Assembly (NCBI RefSeq): GCF_963675165.1
Contig: NC_087393.1
Span: 622,502 to 686,501 of the forward strand
Origin: Halichondria panicea
Lineage: Eukaryota; Porifera; Demospongiae; Suberitida; Halichondriidae
Direction of reading: 5' to 3'
Length of the DNA: 64,000 nt
A program made the position numbers and the translations under genes. The notes below the pieces were generated by a model. That model ran no database searches. It was not told where the DNA came from and was given only the letters and a program-made list of their open reading frames with translations. Shown in pieces: positions 48,722 to 60,063 of this stretch. Each line of letters starts with the position of its first letter. The stretch's first letter is position 1.

Positions 48722-48990
48722 CACCTAGCCCTTTTAGTGTGGTCTCTCTCTTGTGTATTTCTCTTGTTTACCAATAAACCGTCCCATCACATCGTATAGG
48801 TATATGGCCTTATATATATGGTTGTTTTACATTCAATTACTCAATACATAACTGTTATTCTGATTGTAGCCTGGTTTGTATTTTCATCAACTTTTCCTGT
48901 AATTGCGTACAAATAAATTGTCCCAGCATGCACTGTCATGTAGGTAAACCTGTGTGTATAATTATACCCTAATTGGCCTGGCACTAACTA
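48722..48990. repeat. Upstream region of CD225 copy 5, duplicate of 44633-44920
   Basis: See the partner entry; few differences over about 270 bp indicate a recent duplication. Confidence 0.8.
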
Positions 48991-49140
48991 AGCTGATCCT
49001 CCAAAGTTTGAGTTTGAGTAATTTGATTGAATTAATTTGGAACTAAGACGATCTTTATGTAAACACGAAAAAGTTTAGCTTGACGTAAAAAGTTGATTAC
49101 ATAATATAGTCCATGATAGTAATACTCGCAATCTGCTTCA

Positions 49141-50897
49141 CTAGTTGCTCGTTATTATGGCCAGTGGGATCGCCCACGAGACCTGACTCAGGACAACAAA
49201 GACAATCAGGACTATTCCAACAATGATAGCCAATCTGTTGAGCTTATAAGCACTCTTGGAGGCGGTCTGAGCTGCAGCGTAGTCTCCCCGGGCAACGGCA
49301 TCCCTCACCTGTAACAATAAACAATAGATTGCTAATTAATGAACTGGAGCATAGCCTGGGTTACAGTAATCATTATTTCGTGCATGTATATATAATTATG
49401 GTACAGTAGAACCTCGATTATCCGGCCCTCCATTATCCGGAACCTCGATTATCCGGCTTGGCAGTTTTCTTGTTATCAGATCAGAAAATGGGTGTGTTTA
49501 TCAATAAAGTGGGTGGATCAAGGCGTGGTTTATCTATTTGATTATTCGGCATATTCACTTATCCGGCCTGCTTCTGGAACCAAGGTGTCCGGATAATCGA
49601 GGTTCTACTGGACATCACAGTACGCACCACGCAGCTAATTGAGATACAACTATTTGCATGGTCCCAAAATTATAGGGAACACTTGTAAGGTGGCCACAAC
49701 AGAAACAGTTTATCTAAGACTGTGCTAACGTTAAGTGTGCATCCTGTGTCAAATCGTAGCAGAATTTATGTATGTAAGTCGATCACCTAAAGTACTAGAG
49801 TTGAATCTATAACTATAGAGTTCTGATGGTTCAAATTCAACGGATTTATGATTATCTGAAAGCGTAGAAGGAGTTCTTTCATGGTATGCTCAATACTACA
49901 TCGCGTGCGAGTCATGTTACTTTGTGCACAGTTTTTGTGTAGAGGTATCGGTAGTTTGACACTCTTCTCTTCTTATATACAGTTATGGCCATTCAAGGAT
50001 GCTCTATTTAACGCTAGGTCGAAGCTTTGAAATTGTACACTTTATTCTATAGTGCACCACTATATACACAGGTACAGGTACAATGCATGTACAGCCTTAA
50101 AATTAATACGTCTTTCACAGGCCTATTCAATTAAACATTCAGTCTTGAAGACTAGTAAGGGACAAACACCCGCTGACGAGCTGTCAGCGTCATGTTAAAC
50201 CTATATTAATTACAATGTATAACACTTCAACTTAAGAAGTCCAAACTTGACGATTGTGTACACTTATTTAACGCATAATTAGTAATTTGGGTTTTCACAG
50301 GCCTATTCAATTGAACATCCACATGAGTTTGTTTTTTTTAACTAGTAAGAGACAAAAGCAAGCAGGTGAGATTTCAGTGTCATGTTAAACCTACGTTGCC
50401 AGTTAATTACAATGTATAACGCTTCAACTTAAGATGATTGTGCACACTTATTTAATTTCTGTATATACCTCAATGGATTTGAGCAGAGCAATGATGCCAA
50501 TAGGCCAGCAACAGAACAAGAGAGTCACTATGGACATCATCAAGTAGTCTTTTGGAGGAACACCACCTGGGGAAGCAACAGCCTGGAGGCAGAGATTTAA
50601 TGGTAAATAAGTGGCCAGCTAGCATTATGTGTAGTAGATACTCACCTGCTGGGCCTGGGTTACGTAGACAACAGGCTGCTGTGCGTAGACGACAGGCTGC
50701 TGTGTCACTGTGTATACAGGAGGAGGTCCTCCAGCCTCCTCTGTGGAAGAGTGTAGAGTTAGGTTTATTTTACTAGCCTATTAATTAAAAAATAGCTAGC
50801 AGCTGTAAGTTTTATACCTTCAGATTAGTACATGCCTGTAGCTATGGTAAACATGGACAAACACACCTGGTACTGATTCAACTTGCTTCTCAGACAT
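49141..50897 (-). CDS. CD225/dispanin protein 6
   Basis: Exons 50867-50897 (MSEKQVESVP), 50646-50740, 50469-50582 and 49141-49308; 408 nt, 135 residues. Exon 1 is 15 nt shorter than in sisters: the donor lies before the LTSKQ codons. Two QQPVVY units; CD225 helices PPKDYLMMSIVTLLFCCWPI and GDYAAAQTASKSAYKLNR with the ending SQVSWAIPLAI. Intron 3 holds a pogo-like MITE. Confidence 0.87.
49404..49610. mobile_element. Pogo/Tigger-like MITE
   Basis: Perfect inverted ends CAGTAGAACCTCGATTATCC / GGATAATCGAGGTTCTACTG, 207 bp, with a second internal copy of the end motif near 49439. Ends of this form are characteristic of pogo/Tigger-type Tc1-mariner elements (established knowledge); a TA precedes the left end. 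Confidence 0.85.
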
Positions 50898-51254
50898 CTT
50901 TAGCAGAACTTTCAATCTTCCTTCTATGTGGCTGCTGGCACCTTTATAATAGCAGAGAGATCAAGCCTGCAGAGACACTATCAATGACATGACAAGTACA
51001 AGTACAGTTTTATAACGTATCCTCCATTGGGGACACCCCTGCCACACTAATTTGGGTATTTCAGGCCAATTCAATTCAATTTAATATTCAGTCTCATGAG
51101 TTTTTTTTTACGACTGGTAAGGGACAAAAACAAGCTGACGAGCTTTCAGTGTCATAAACCTACATAACCAGTTAACGCTTCAACTTATAAGCAGTCCAAA
51201 GACAATTGCATTTAATTATGCACCTCAATCGATTTGAGCAGAGTAGATACTCAC

Positions 51255-51441
51255 CTGCTGGGTTACGTAGACGACAGGTTGCTGTGCGTACACAGGAGAA
51301 GGTCCTTCAGCCTCCTCTGCGTAAGAGTAGAGCATAACAATACTCTAATCTAGCTTCAGATCTACATAATTATGTAGATGTAGCTATGGCAAACATGGAC
51401 ATTACCTTCTTTGAAAATAGTTTAACTTGCTTCTCAGACAT
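51255..51441 (-). pseudogene. CD225 relic: exons 1-2 and the last bases of exon 3
   Basis: Minus strand 51406-51441 (MSEKQVKLFSKK) and 51255-51316 (QQPVVY-type exon), then immediately about 22 nt of exon 3 end (51226-51246, for LLKSIE). The body of exon 3 and its intron are deleted, exon phases no longer match, and no last exon remains before the next gene. Confidence 0.75.
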
Positions 51442-51634
51442 AATTATCTTTAACAGAACCTTCAATCTTCCCTTCTATGTGCCTTTTATGTATATATAAT
51501 GTAGAGACACTGTCACAATGACAGGCATGACAAGTATAGACATGCAGGGGTTTGGGCCTCCCAAACTAAAGACAATGTGTGTGACAAATCATTTGTACCA
51601 CAATACACATTGTATTCTATATAGAAACAAAATA

Positions 51635-52054
51635 TGTGACAGGCTCTGGGAAAACCAGACTATTGGAGCAGAATTTAGTATTGAGCTACAGCTAAATTTA
51701 TGCCAACAGTATAAAATCTCAAATAAAATGTTATTGATGTATAAGTATCTACAGTCCTTCTACTACCTCTCTGTAAAATCTGATGCTCTAAATCCAACTC
51801 TTTCCATCGAAACGCTTCGTCCAAAGTTTCGCTATTACCTTATTTTTCCTAATTAAGCAATCTTTGAGAGTCGTTTTTCTCGATACTACATTTTACGGCT
51901 TCGAGTTTCCAACGTGCATGACTCGGGTATGAAACTAGGTATGTGAACACTAAGCATATCATTGTGTAGGCAATGCTCTGCTCTATTATTTGGTACATTA
52001 ATCACACATATTTTAGTCTGCTCCAATAGTCTGGTTTTCCCAGAGCCTGTCACA
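51635..52054. mobile_element. MITE with perfect 38-bp inverted ends
   Basis: TGTGACAGGCTCTGGGAAAA at 51635 begins a 38-bp arm that is exactly inverted at 52017-52054. The 112-codon frame spanning 51518-51856 lies across its left end and is not supported as a gene. Confidence 0.9.
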
Positions 52055-52145
52055 ATTATTCCCAAGAGTACACGAAGTTTAACTTGACATAAAAAAAAGT
52101 TGATTATAAAGTCCGTAATTATTATGATACTCGCAATCTCCTTCA

Positions 52146-54073
52146 CTAATTGCGTCTTATTACGGCAAATGGGATAATCCACGAGAGCTGACTCAGGCCA
52201 ACAAGGACCAGAACAAAGACAAGCACTATTATGCCAATGATGATAGCCAATTTGTTGAGCTGAAGAGCACTCTTAGAGGCGGTCTGAGCTGCAGCGTAGT
52301 CTCCCCGGTCAACGGCACTCCTCACCTGTAACAATAGGATTGCTAATTAATAAGGGTAGCCAGATAATAATTATTTTGTGTACGTATATAAAAACGTAAT
52401 TCTGGTATGACATCACAATACCATGCAGCTAATTGAGATACAAGTTGCTAGATTCTTGAGACAGACAGGAGAAAACCTCAAAATATATCTGTCTGGTCCC
52501 AAAGAGGTATGCCACAACAACAACAGTTTATCTAAGACTGTGCTAAAGTCAAGTGCGTATCCTTGTGTCAAATTTATGTAGGATATACGTTTTTGAGTTG
52601 GCTCTGTAAACCTAGGTCCAAATTGAATTGGAACAAGACATATCGTATACCGTATTAATAGTTTGCTGGTGAAAAACCTTTGCGAATGAGAAATTTGGCC
52701 CTTTTGCGATTTTTGGCAAGGATTATGTGTATTTACTAGTAACAGGAGCCCATAAATAAGAGAAGGAGCGGCTGACTACGGGGATCACGTTTCGTAAGTG
52801 GTTATGACCGCATTTCCATAATTATATGCAGAGTCACTTAAGTGGTTGAATCCCTACACGTGTTATACACAATACAGGGCTGTGGTTTGTAAGCACTTAG
52901 TCGCTTCCATACAAGGAAGTGCGGTTTCACCGGCAATTACGAGATGTGATCCCTGAGTATACGTTGAAGTTAGCCGCTCCTTCTCTTATTTATGGGCTCC
53001 TGCTAGTAATCATTTAGGTTTTGCATTTTATTGATGTGAATTGATCAACCCTCGCAAAGTTTGCATATGTTTGATGCTTGCAAAACATTCTAGACTAGTA
53101 ATACGGTAGCGAGTTATTTTCGTATGGTGGAAATGTTCGTAGATTTCGTATTCTAGAAATTATTTTAGATTTAACGTCACTATCCTGAGCTGTACGAAAA
53201 TACAAAATATTTAAATGGGTCGTTTGTACAAACATTTGCAACAATGAAAATTACTCGCTATACGGTAAGTTGAAAAGACTACAGTATTTTGTCAAAAAGA
53301 GGTCCAAAATAGGTTTAACCCATCATCTGAAAGGTCTCTCTCAAAAAAATGTTTTCTTGGACCAATAGAACTAAAGTTATGGCCGTTAAAAGACGCTCTA
53401 TTCAACGCTAAGTCAAAGACTTGAAATTGAACACTTTGAACTCTAGTGCACCACTATACACAGGTGCAGGTGCAATGCATGATTATGTAATTTGGGGTTT
53501 TCACAGACCTATTCATTTAACATTCCACGTGAGACTAGTAAGGGACAAAAACAAGCAGGTGAGATTTCAATGTCATGTTAAACCTACGTTGCCAGTTAAA
53601 ATTACAATGTATAACGCTTCAACTTAAGACGATTGTGCACACTTATTTAATTTACGTACCTCAATGGATTTGAGCAGAGCAACGATGCCAAGAGGCCAGA
53701 AACAGAACAAGAGAGTTAGTATGGACATCACAAAGTAGTCTTTTGGAGGAACACCACCTGGGGGCGCCTGGGGGCAGAAGTTATCAATGGTAAATAAGTG
53801 GCCAGCTAAGCATTTAATACTCACCTGCTGGGCCTGGGTTACGTAAACGACAGGCTGCTGTGCGTAGACAACCGGCTGCTGTGGGTAGACAGGAGGAGGT
53901 CCTCCAGCCTCCTCTGCAGAAGGAAGAGTATAACACTCAGGTATTCTACTTAGCCTATTAGCTAAGCTGAATCTAACTCCAAATCTACATGTACATAGCT
54001 AGCTATGACAAACATAGACAAACATACCTTGCTTTGAGGAGAGTGGTACTGATTCAACTTGCTTCTCAGACAT
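52146..54073 (-). CDS. CD225/dispanin protein 7
   Basis: Exons 54028-54073 (MSEKQVESVPLSSKQ), 53825-53913, 53660-53767 and 52146-52325; 423 nt, 140 residues. Two QQPVVY units, then PPGGVPPKDYFVMSILTLLF and DRGDYAAAQTASKSALQLNK with a helix ending GLSQLSWIIPFAV. Intron 3 (1.3 kb) contains two inverted-repeat elements. A standard, intact member. Confidence 0.88.
52734..53009. mobile_element. MITE with about 30-bp inverted ends
   Basis: GGAGCCCATAAATAAGAGAA (from 52745) is exactly inverted near 52975-53000, extended by TACTAGTA-like outer bases. It lies in intron 3 of CD225 gene 7, 93 bp from a second, different element. Confidence 0.85.
53102..53267. mobile_element. MITE with TACGGTAGCGAG-type ends
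   Basis: The left end TACGGTAGCGAGTTATTTTC and inner GGTGGAAATGTTCGTA recur inverted at the right (TACAAACATTTGCA, then TTACTCGCTATACGGTA). An eroded relative is at 16361-16492. Confidence 0.8.
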
Positions 54074-54342
54074 CTTTAGCAGAATTTGAAATCTTACCTT
54101 CTATGTGGCTGCTGACACAAAACTGATAATAGCAGAGAGATCCGGCCTGAGCCAAAAATAGGTTACCAATGACACAGCTTATAATTATTAGGTTTGAGCC
54201 CCTCCCACACTAGATCAAGTGTTGTGATTAATTAAATCCTTGTATATATATATACTTGTAATGCTATATAATTCACAGCAATGAAATACTAAAAATACAA
54301 AAATAAAAGTTGAAGTCCACGATAGATTTGCAATCTCCTTCA

Positions 54343-55255
54343 CTAATTGCGCCTTATTACGGCCAATGGGATAATCCACGTGAGCTGACTCAGGCCAACA
54401 AGGACCAGAACAAAGAAAAGTATGATTGTTCCAATGATGATAGCCAATTTGTTGAGCTGATAAGCACTCTTGGAGGCAGTCTGAGCTGCAGTGTAGTCTC
54501 CCCGGGCAACGGCACCTCTCACCTGTAACAATAGGATTGCTAATTAACGAAAACCTATCTCTAAAAACTACAACAATTTTCTGTCTCTCAAGAATTGCAA
54601 CTTGTACTCAATAATATTGTCATGTCAATACTAAATTATGATTTTAATACACATGCACGAAATCCAGGCTGTGCTCCAGTTCATTAATTTGCAATTCTAT
54701 CGTTACAGGTGAGTCTAAGACTGTACTAACATCAGATGTGCATCCTTGTGTCAAATCTTAGCATACGTAGGTCCCCTCCATTTTGAAAGTACTAGAGTTG
54801 GTTCTGCACACTTTTTTAATTTACATACCTCAATGGATTTGATCAGAGCAACGATACCAAGAGGCCAGAAACAGAACAAGAGAGTCAGTATGGACATCAC
54901 AAAGTAGTCTTTTGGAGGAACACCACCTGGGGGCGCCTGGGGGCAGAGGTTATCAATGATAAATAAGTGGCCGGCTAAGCATTTAATAAATGTAGATACT
55001 CACCTGCTGGGCCTGGGTTACGTAAACGACAGGCTGCTGTGCGTAGACAACAGGCTGCTGTGAATAGACATGAGGAGGTCCTCCAGCCTCCTCTGTGGAA
55101 GGAAGAGTATAGCATATAACCCTCAGGTTTGTTCTATACTAGCCTAGCTAGCTAGCATGCAGCTGTATATTTAGCTTCAGACCTATATGCACATCTTGGC
55201 AAAACACACCTTGCTTTGAGGTGAGTGGTACTGATTCAACTTGCTTCCCAGACAT
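54343..55255 (-). CDS. CD225/dispanin protein 8
   Basis: Exons 55210-55255 (MSGKQVESVPLTSKQ), 55004-55092, 54829-54936 and 54343-54522; 423 nt, 140 residues. Two QQPVVY units; CD225 halves PPKDYFVMSILTLLFCFWPL and ARGDYTAAQTASKSAYQLNK with a helix ending GLSQLTWIIPLAV. Intron 3 here is only about 0.3 kb. The region from exon 2 upstream is repeated at 57.2-57.4 kb. Confidence 0.88.
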
Positions 55256-55509
55256 CTTTAGCAGAACTTTCTATCTTCCCTTCTATGTGGCTGCTGGCAC
55301 CTTTATGTAATAGTCGTATGTAGAGACCCTATTATTATAAATATTATGATAGTCTACGTGCACTTTAACATACCCTCCATGCATTCCTTTGGGACACTGA
55401 AATAGCCTCTCCTACACACTGCCTACTATAGACATACTTCTGATACCACAATAATTATATAAAAACACATAATTTTAATTTCAAATAGTCATACTGGTAT
55501 TAATGTTAG

Positions 55510-56889
55510 CTAGGGAGCGAGCGCACTGTCTGTGCTATTATAGTCATAGTTTTCAAAAGGTATGATCCAAACAATTTGGCAAAGCAGGACTATCCCAAGG
55601 GTAATGACAATCGATATGATCCCGAGTATGATAGACAGCTTGTTGAATTTGTGAGCACTTCGTGATGCAATTTGAGCAGAAAACAGATCCCCCCTGGCAA
55701 TAGCACTCCTCACCTGCAGAGAGGATCAGTCAGCAACTAATCGCTAGTGACTACTTGACACACTACAGCAAATTGGACATTGGACCACCACCACCCTTTG
55801 CTAAACATTAGAAGATTTATATGACAGCTCATTTAGGCCATTGATTAAAAAGCCTAACTAACTAGGAGTCATAATTATTGAATGGGAACTAAGTGATCAC
55901 ATGTGTAGTGGTAACATGATCAGTCACATGTGAAATAACATGGTGATGCAATCCTTGGGAAAAGTAGAAACACAACATCCCGTTCTAATCCTCATAATTA
56001 ATGCACATTGCACCAGTAAAAGACCAAGTAGGAGGGCTCAGGGGTGTTGTTCAAAAGCTAGAAGCATGATCAACCTCCACATACACATAATAGATTAAAA
56101 ATTATTTACCCAATACAAAAGGCCGAAAAATCAAACCAATTTGGATTTAAACACATCATTTGAATGATTTCTTTCTCTAAGCTTTTAGAAAAATCATATT
56201 TTGAATTAAGTTATGGCTGTTGAACTACACCCGGTTTACGTACACTGTACATGTATGTGGCCACTACTTGCAAGGACAAACTCTTTTTAAACCAACACAG
56301 TACTGTTAGTACAATTCTGAGTTTGACTTCTCTAAGAGACCACCTTTCTATGGAGAACACATTTTATAGAGGTCCATGTACAGGTGGTTGCCCATACACG
56401 TTTGACTGCACTATAAATAATTTATAACATTATACCAAGAAGCACCCCAATTTAACGTACCTCAAGAGATTTCAAGAGTGCGACAACGCCTAGAGGCCAG
56501 AAGCAGAAGAAGATGGTGAGTAAGGACATAGTGAGGTAATCATCGGGAATAGTTCCAGTGAGGGGAGTGTAGGATACAGCCTGAGGGGAAAACATCACTG
56601 TAGGTTTCTTTGTAGCCTGGTACTCTCCCCGGCTGTATTCAGGTGGACCTCCATCTGTGTGTGGAGGAAAATATTTATTTGCTAGCTATCTAAAAAATTC
56701 TTTCCAATATTCCCCACTGTCTCCCCCTATCATTGCCAACTGTCCGCTTCCCTTTTTTTTCTAGTCCTACTCACTGCACTAATGACTCTAACCCTCTCCC
56801 TCTCTTCCCCAAGGCCGGTCAGTTTAAGCATGCCAGATAATAGAGATACCTTGCTCCTTTGTGAGTGGGGTCTTCTCGCCTGCACTTAT
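55510..56889 (-). CDS. CD225/dispanin protein 9 (start codon changed to ATA)
   Basis: Exons 56850-56889, 56461-56654 and 55510-55713 would give 438 nt, 145 residues. This is a separate subtype: middle exons fused, no QQPVVY repeats, N-terminus SAGEKTPLTKEQ then PPEYSRGEYQATKKP, CD225 halves DDYLTMSLLTIFFCFWPL and RGDLFSAQIASRSAHKFNKL, tail ENYDYNSTDSALAP. At the position of the sister start ATG (gene 10, 58924) this copy reads ATA (56887-56889), and no near in-frame ATG precedes it. All else is open, so it is either newly inactivated, starts elsewhere, or has a sequence error. Confidence 0.72.
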
Positions 56890-57070
56890 GTTGCTGCAGT
56901 TTAATACCTTGTAACTGATATAAAAGAGTAGCTCACATGCTAAGCTTTTCAGCTTTTCAGGCCATGGAATCAGGTAAACATCGTCTTATTGTGATTTAAA
57001 AATGATTGATGAGCGAAATTAAGTATTTATGACACTTTAATAACACATGAATTGTAGTTTATGCATTACC

Positions 57071-57413
57071 CTAATTACGTACAATGCTCAGAATAAAAGC
57101 TAGGGAAACAATCCATGCCAGTTGAGCAATTAACACAATGACCCAGAGAAATATTCCAACTGCAATTGAAATAATGTTGAAGATCTTGGCATTTGAGGAA
57201 CTTATCCTCGCCTTTTGTGATGCTGTGGGTAGACAGGAGGAGGTCCTCCAGCCTCCTCTGTGGAAGGAGAGTATAGCATATAACCCTCAGGTTTATTCTA
57301 TACTAGCCTAGCTATATAGCTAGCATGCAGCTGTATATTTAGCTTCATACCTACATGCACATCTTGGCAAAACACGAGGTGAGTGGCACTGATTCAACTT
57401 GCTTCCCAGACAT
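57071..57413 (-). pseudogene. Chimeric CD225 relic at a duplication breakpoint
   Basis: Minus strand: exon 1 (MSGKQVESVPLT, from 57413) and exon 2 of gene 8 type, fused at about 57225 to the second half of the last exon of gene 11 type (ARISSSNAKIFNIISIAVG, stop at 57071). A 10-nt deletion removed the exon 1 donor, and the first CD225 half is absent. Confidence 0.8.
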
Positions 57414-57723
57414 CTTTAGCAGAACTTTCGATCTTCCCTTCTATGTGGCTGCTGGCACCTTTATATAATAGTCGTATGTAGAGACCCTATTATTATAAAT
57501 ATTATGATAGTCTACGTGCACTTTAAAATACCCTCCATGCATTCCTTTGGGACACTGAAGTAGCTAGCCTCTCCTACACACTGCCTAATGATATATGATA
57601 GCTATCTATTGACATAATTCTGATACCACAATAATTATACAAAAACACATAATTTTAATTTCAAATAGTCACACTGGTATTAAAGCTAGCTAGGGAGCAA
57701 GCGTACTGTCTGTGCTATTATAG

Positions 57724-58924
57724 TCATACGATCCAAACAAGTTGGCAGAGCAGGACTACCCCGAGGGTAATGACGAATGATATGATCCCGAGTATGATAG
57801 ACAGCTTGTTGAATTTGTGAGCACTTCGTGATGCAATTTGAGCAGAAAACAGATCCCCCCTGGCAATAGCACTCCTCACCTGCAGAGGGGATCGGTCAGC
57901 AACTAATCGCTAGTGACTACTTGATACACTACAGCAAATTGGACATTGGACCACCACCCTTTGCTAAACCTTAGAAGATTTATATGATAGCCTCATGAAT
58001 AATTTTGTACTTTTTAAAAAGCCTAGCTGAGCTATGGCTCATGATGAGCTACGAGTCATGATTATTGAAAAATAGGAACTAACTGATCACATGTGTAGTG
58101 GTAACATAATATTCATGATCAGTCACATGTGAAATGCAATCCTTGGGAAAAGTAGAAACACAACATCCCGTTCTAATCCTCACAATTAATGTACCAAGAA
58201 GGGGTGTTGTTCAAAAGCTAGAAGCATGATCAACCTCCACATACACATGATAGATTAAAAATTATTTACCCAATACAAAAGGCTGAAAAATCAAACCAAT
58301 TTGGATTTAACACATCACCAACACAGTACTGTTAGTACAATTCTGAGTTTGACTTCTCTAAGAGACCGCCTTTCTAGGGAGAACACATTTTATAGAGGTC
58401 CATGTACAGGTGGTTGCCCATACACGTTTCACTGCACTATAAATTATTTAATGTACCTCAAGAGATTTCAAGAGTGCGACAATGCCTAGAGGCCAGAAGC
58501 AGAAAAAAATGGTGAGTAAGGACGAAATGAGGTAATCATCGGGAATAGTTCCAGTGAGGGGATCGGGAGTGTAGGATGCAGCCTGAGGGGAAAACATCAC
58601 TGTAGGTTTCTTTGTAGCCTGGTAGTCTCCCTGGCTGTATTCAGGTGGTTGATATTCTCCCTGGCTGTATTCAGGTGGTGGACCTCCATCTGTGTGGAGA
58701 AAAATATTTATTTACTAGCCATCTAACCAATACTCCCCACTCCTAGATCCTACCATTGCCAACTGTCTCCCCTACCATTGCCTCGGCCTCCCCTTTCTTT
58801 CCTAGTCCTACTCACTGCACTAGTGACTCTTTCCCCCTCTCCCTCACTCTCTTCCCTAGTTTAAATGCCGGATAATAGATATACCTTGCTCCTTTGTGAG
58901 TGGGGTCTTCTCTCCTGCACTCAT
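57724..58924 (-). CDS. CD225/dispanin protein 10
   Basis: Exons 58885-58924 (MSAGEKTPLTKEQ), 58457-58689 and 57724-57879; 429 nt, 142 residues. Sister of gene 9 with an intact ATG and an extra tandem PEYSQGEYQP unit. Its last exon is truncated: a deletion joins the codons for LVWI to a shifted TGA (57724-57726), so the ENYDYNSTD tail is lost though both hydrophobic segments remain. Confidence 0.85.
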
Positions 58925-59122
58925 GTTACTGCAGTTTAATACCTTGTAACTGAGTAGCTCACTTGCTCAGCTTTTCAGCTTTTCAGTTTTAAGGTCATGG
59001 AATCAGGTAAACATCGTCTTATTGTGATTTAAAAATGATTGATGAGCGAAAATTTAAAAAAATTATTTATGACACTTATTACATGTACCTTACATTGCAT
59101 GAATTGTAGTTTATGCATTACC

Positions 59123-60063
59123 CTAATTACGTACAATGCTCAGAAGAAAAGCTAGGGGAATAATCCATGCCAGCTGAGCAATTAACACAATGACCCAGAG
59201 AAATATTCCAACTGCAATTGAAATAATGTTGAAGATCTTGGCATTCGAGGAACTTATCCTCGCCTTTTCATACTCTCCTCGTTGGAAAGAATTTCGTGTC
59301 TGCATAATTATTATAAAAAGTAATGAACTTTATTAACAATCTAGTAGCCTAGCCCCACTGACTGTGTATATTGTGACACATGGCAGTCATGCGGCTTTGT
59401 AGGAAGACAACACAACCAGTTTTGGTAGTTAAGAATGCTAATATTGATGTACATGAGACTTTGTTATGTCTTAATCAAAGCATAATTGGTAGTAACGACT
59501 CATACAGCCCCCATGAAGTCATTTTTAAAGTGAGCAAAATACCTTGACAGAGAAGACAATTGCAGCAATTCCAAGTGGCCAGAAACAGAGTATAGTTGTA
59601 AAAATGGAGAGAGCAAGATAGTCACTTGGTGGAGGGTCTTGTGGCTCTTGAATGACCATTGGCTGCAGAAATGGACAGCAAAAGTGACACATTAATACTG
59701 ATACATGTACATGGGCAATGATCTAGAACTTACCTGCAGTGGTGCAGCATGCACATTTTGTCCATACTGTGGATGTTGACCAGTCTGAGTAACGACCTGA
59801 GGGTACTCGTAGTGTTGCTGAGGGTACTCATAGTGTTGATAACTGGGTCCAGCTGTGGGTAGCTCACCAGTGTAGGTTGGTGGCTTGTTGTAGCCTGCAT
59901 GATGTGTTTTATGAATGCATGAAAATTAGATTTCAATGCGGAATTATAGTTTTAGTATCAGCCAGCTACATGTATATACATGTAACTCATGTAATTAGGA
60001 ATTATCTTTACCTTGTTGCTCTGGCTGTTGAGAATAACCTTGAGATTCAGCACCTTTATCCAT
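59123..60063 (-). CDS. CD225/dispanin protein 11 (Tyr/Gln-rich N-terminus)
   Basis: Exons 60012-60063 (MDKGAESQGYSQQPEQQ), 59734-59894, 59543-59662 and 59123-59299; 510 nt, 169 residues. The N-terminus is Gln/Tyr/Pro-rich with HYEYPQ repeated; CD225 halves PPPSDYLALSIFTTILCFWPL and QRGEYEKARISSSNAKIFN, then a helix with IAQLAWIIPLAF. The Ser/Thr content and lack of QQPVVY separate it from genes 3-8. It is the first gene of the array and lies divergent to the MAP kinase kinase gene. Confidence 0.87.

Noticed and set aside
51518-51856. 112-codon plus-strand frame
   Set aside because: Overlaps the left inverted end of the MITE at 51635-52054 and resembles no family seen here.
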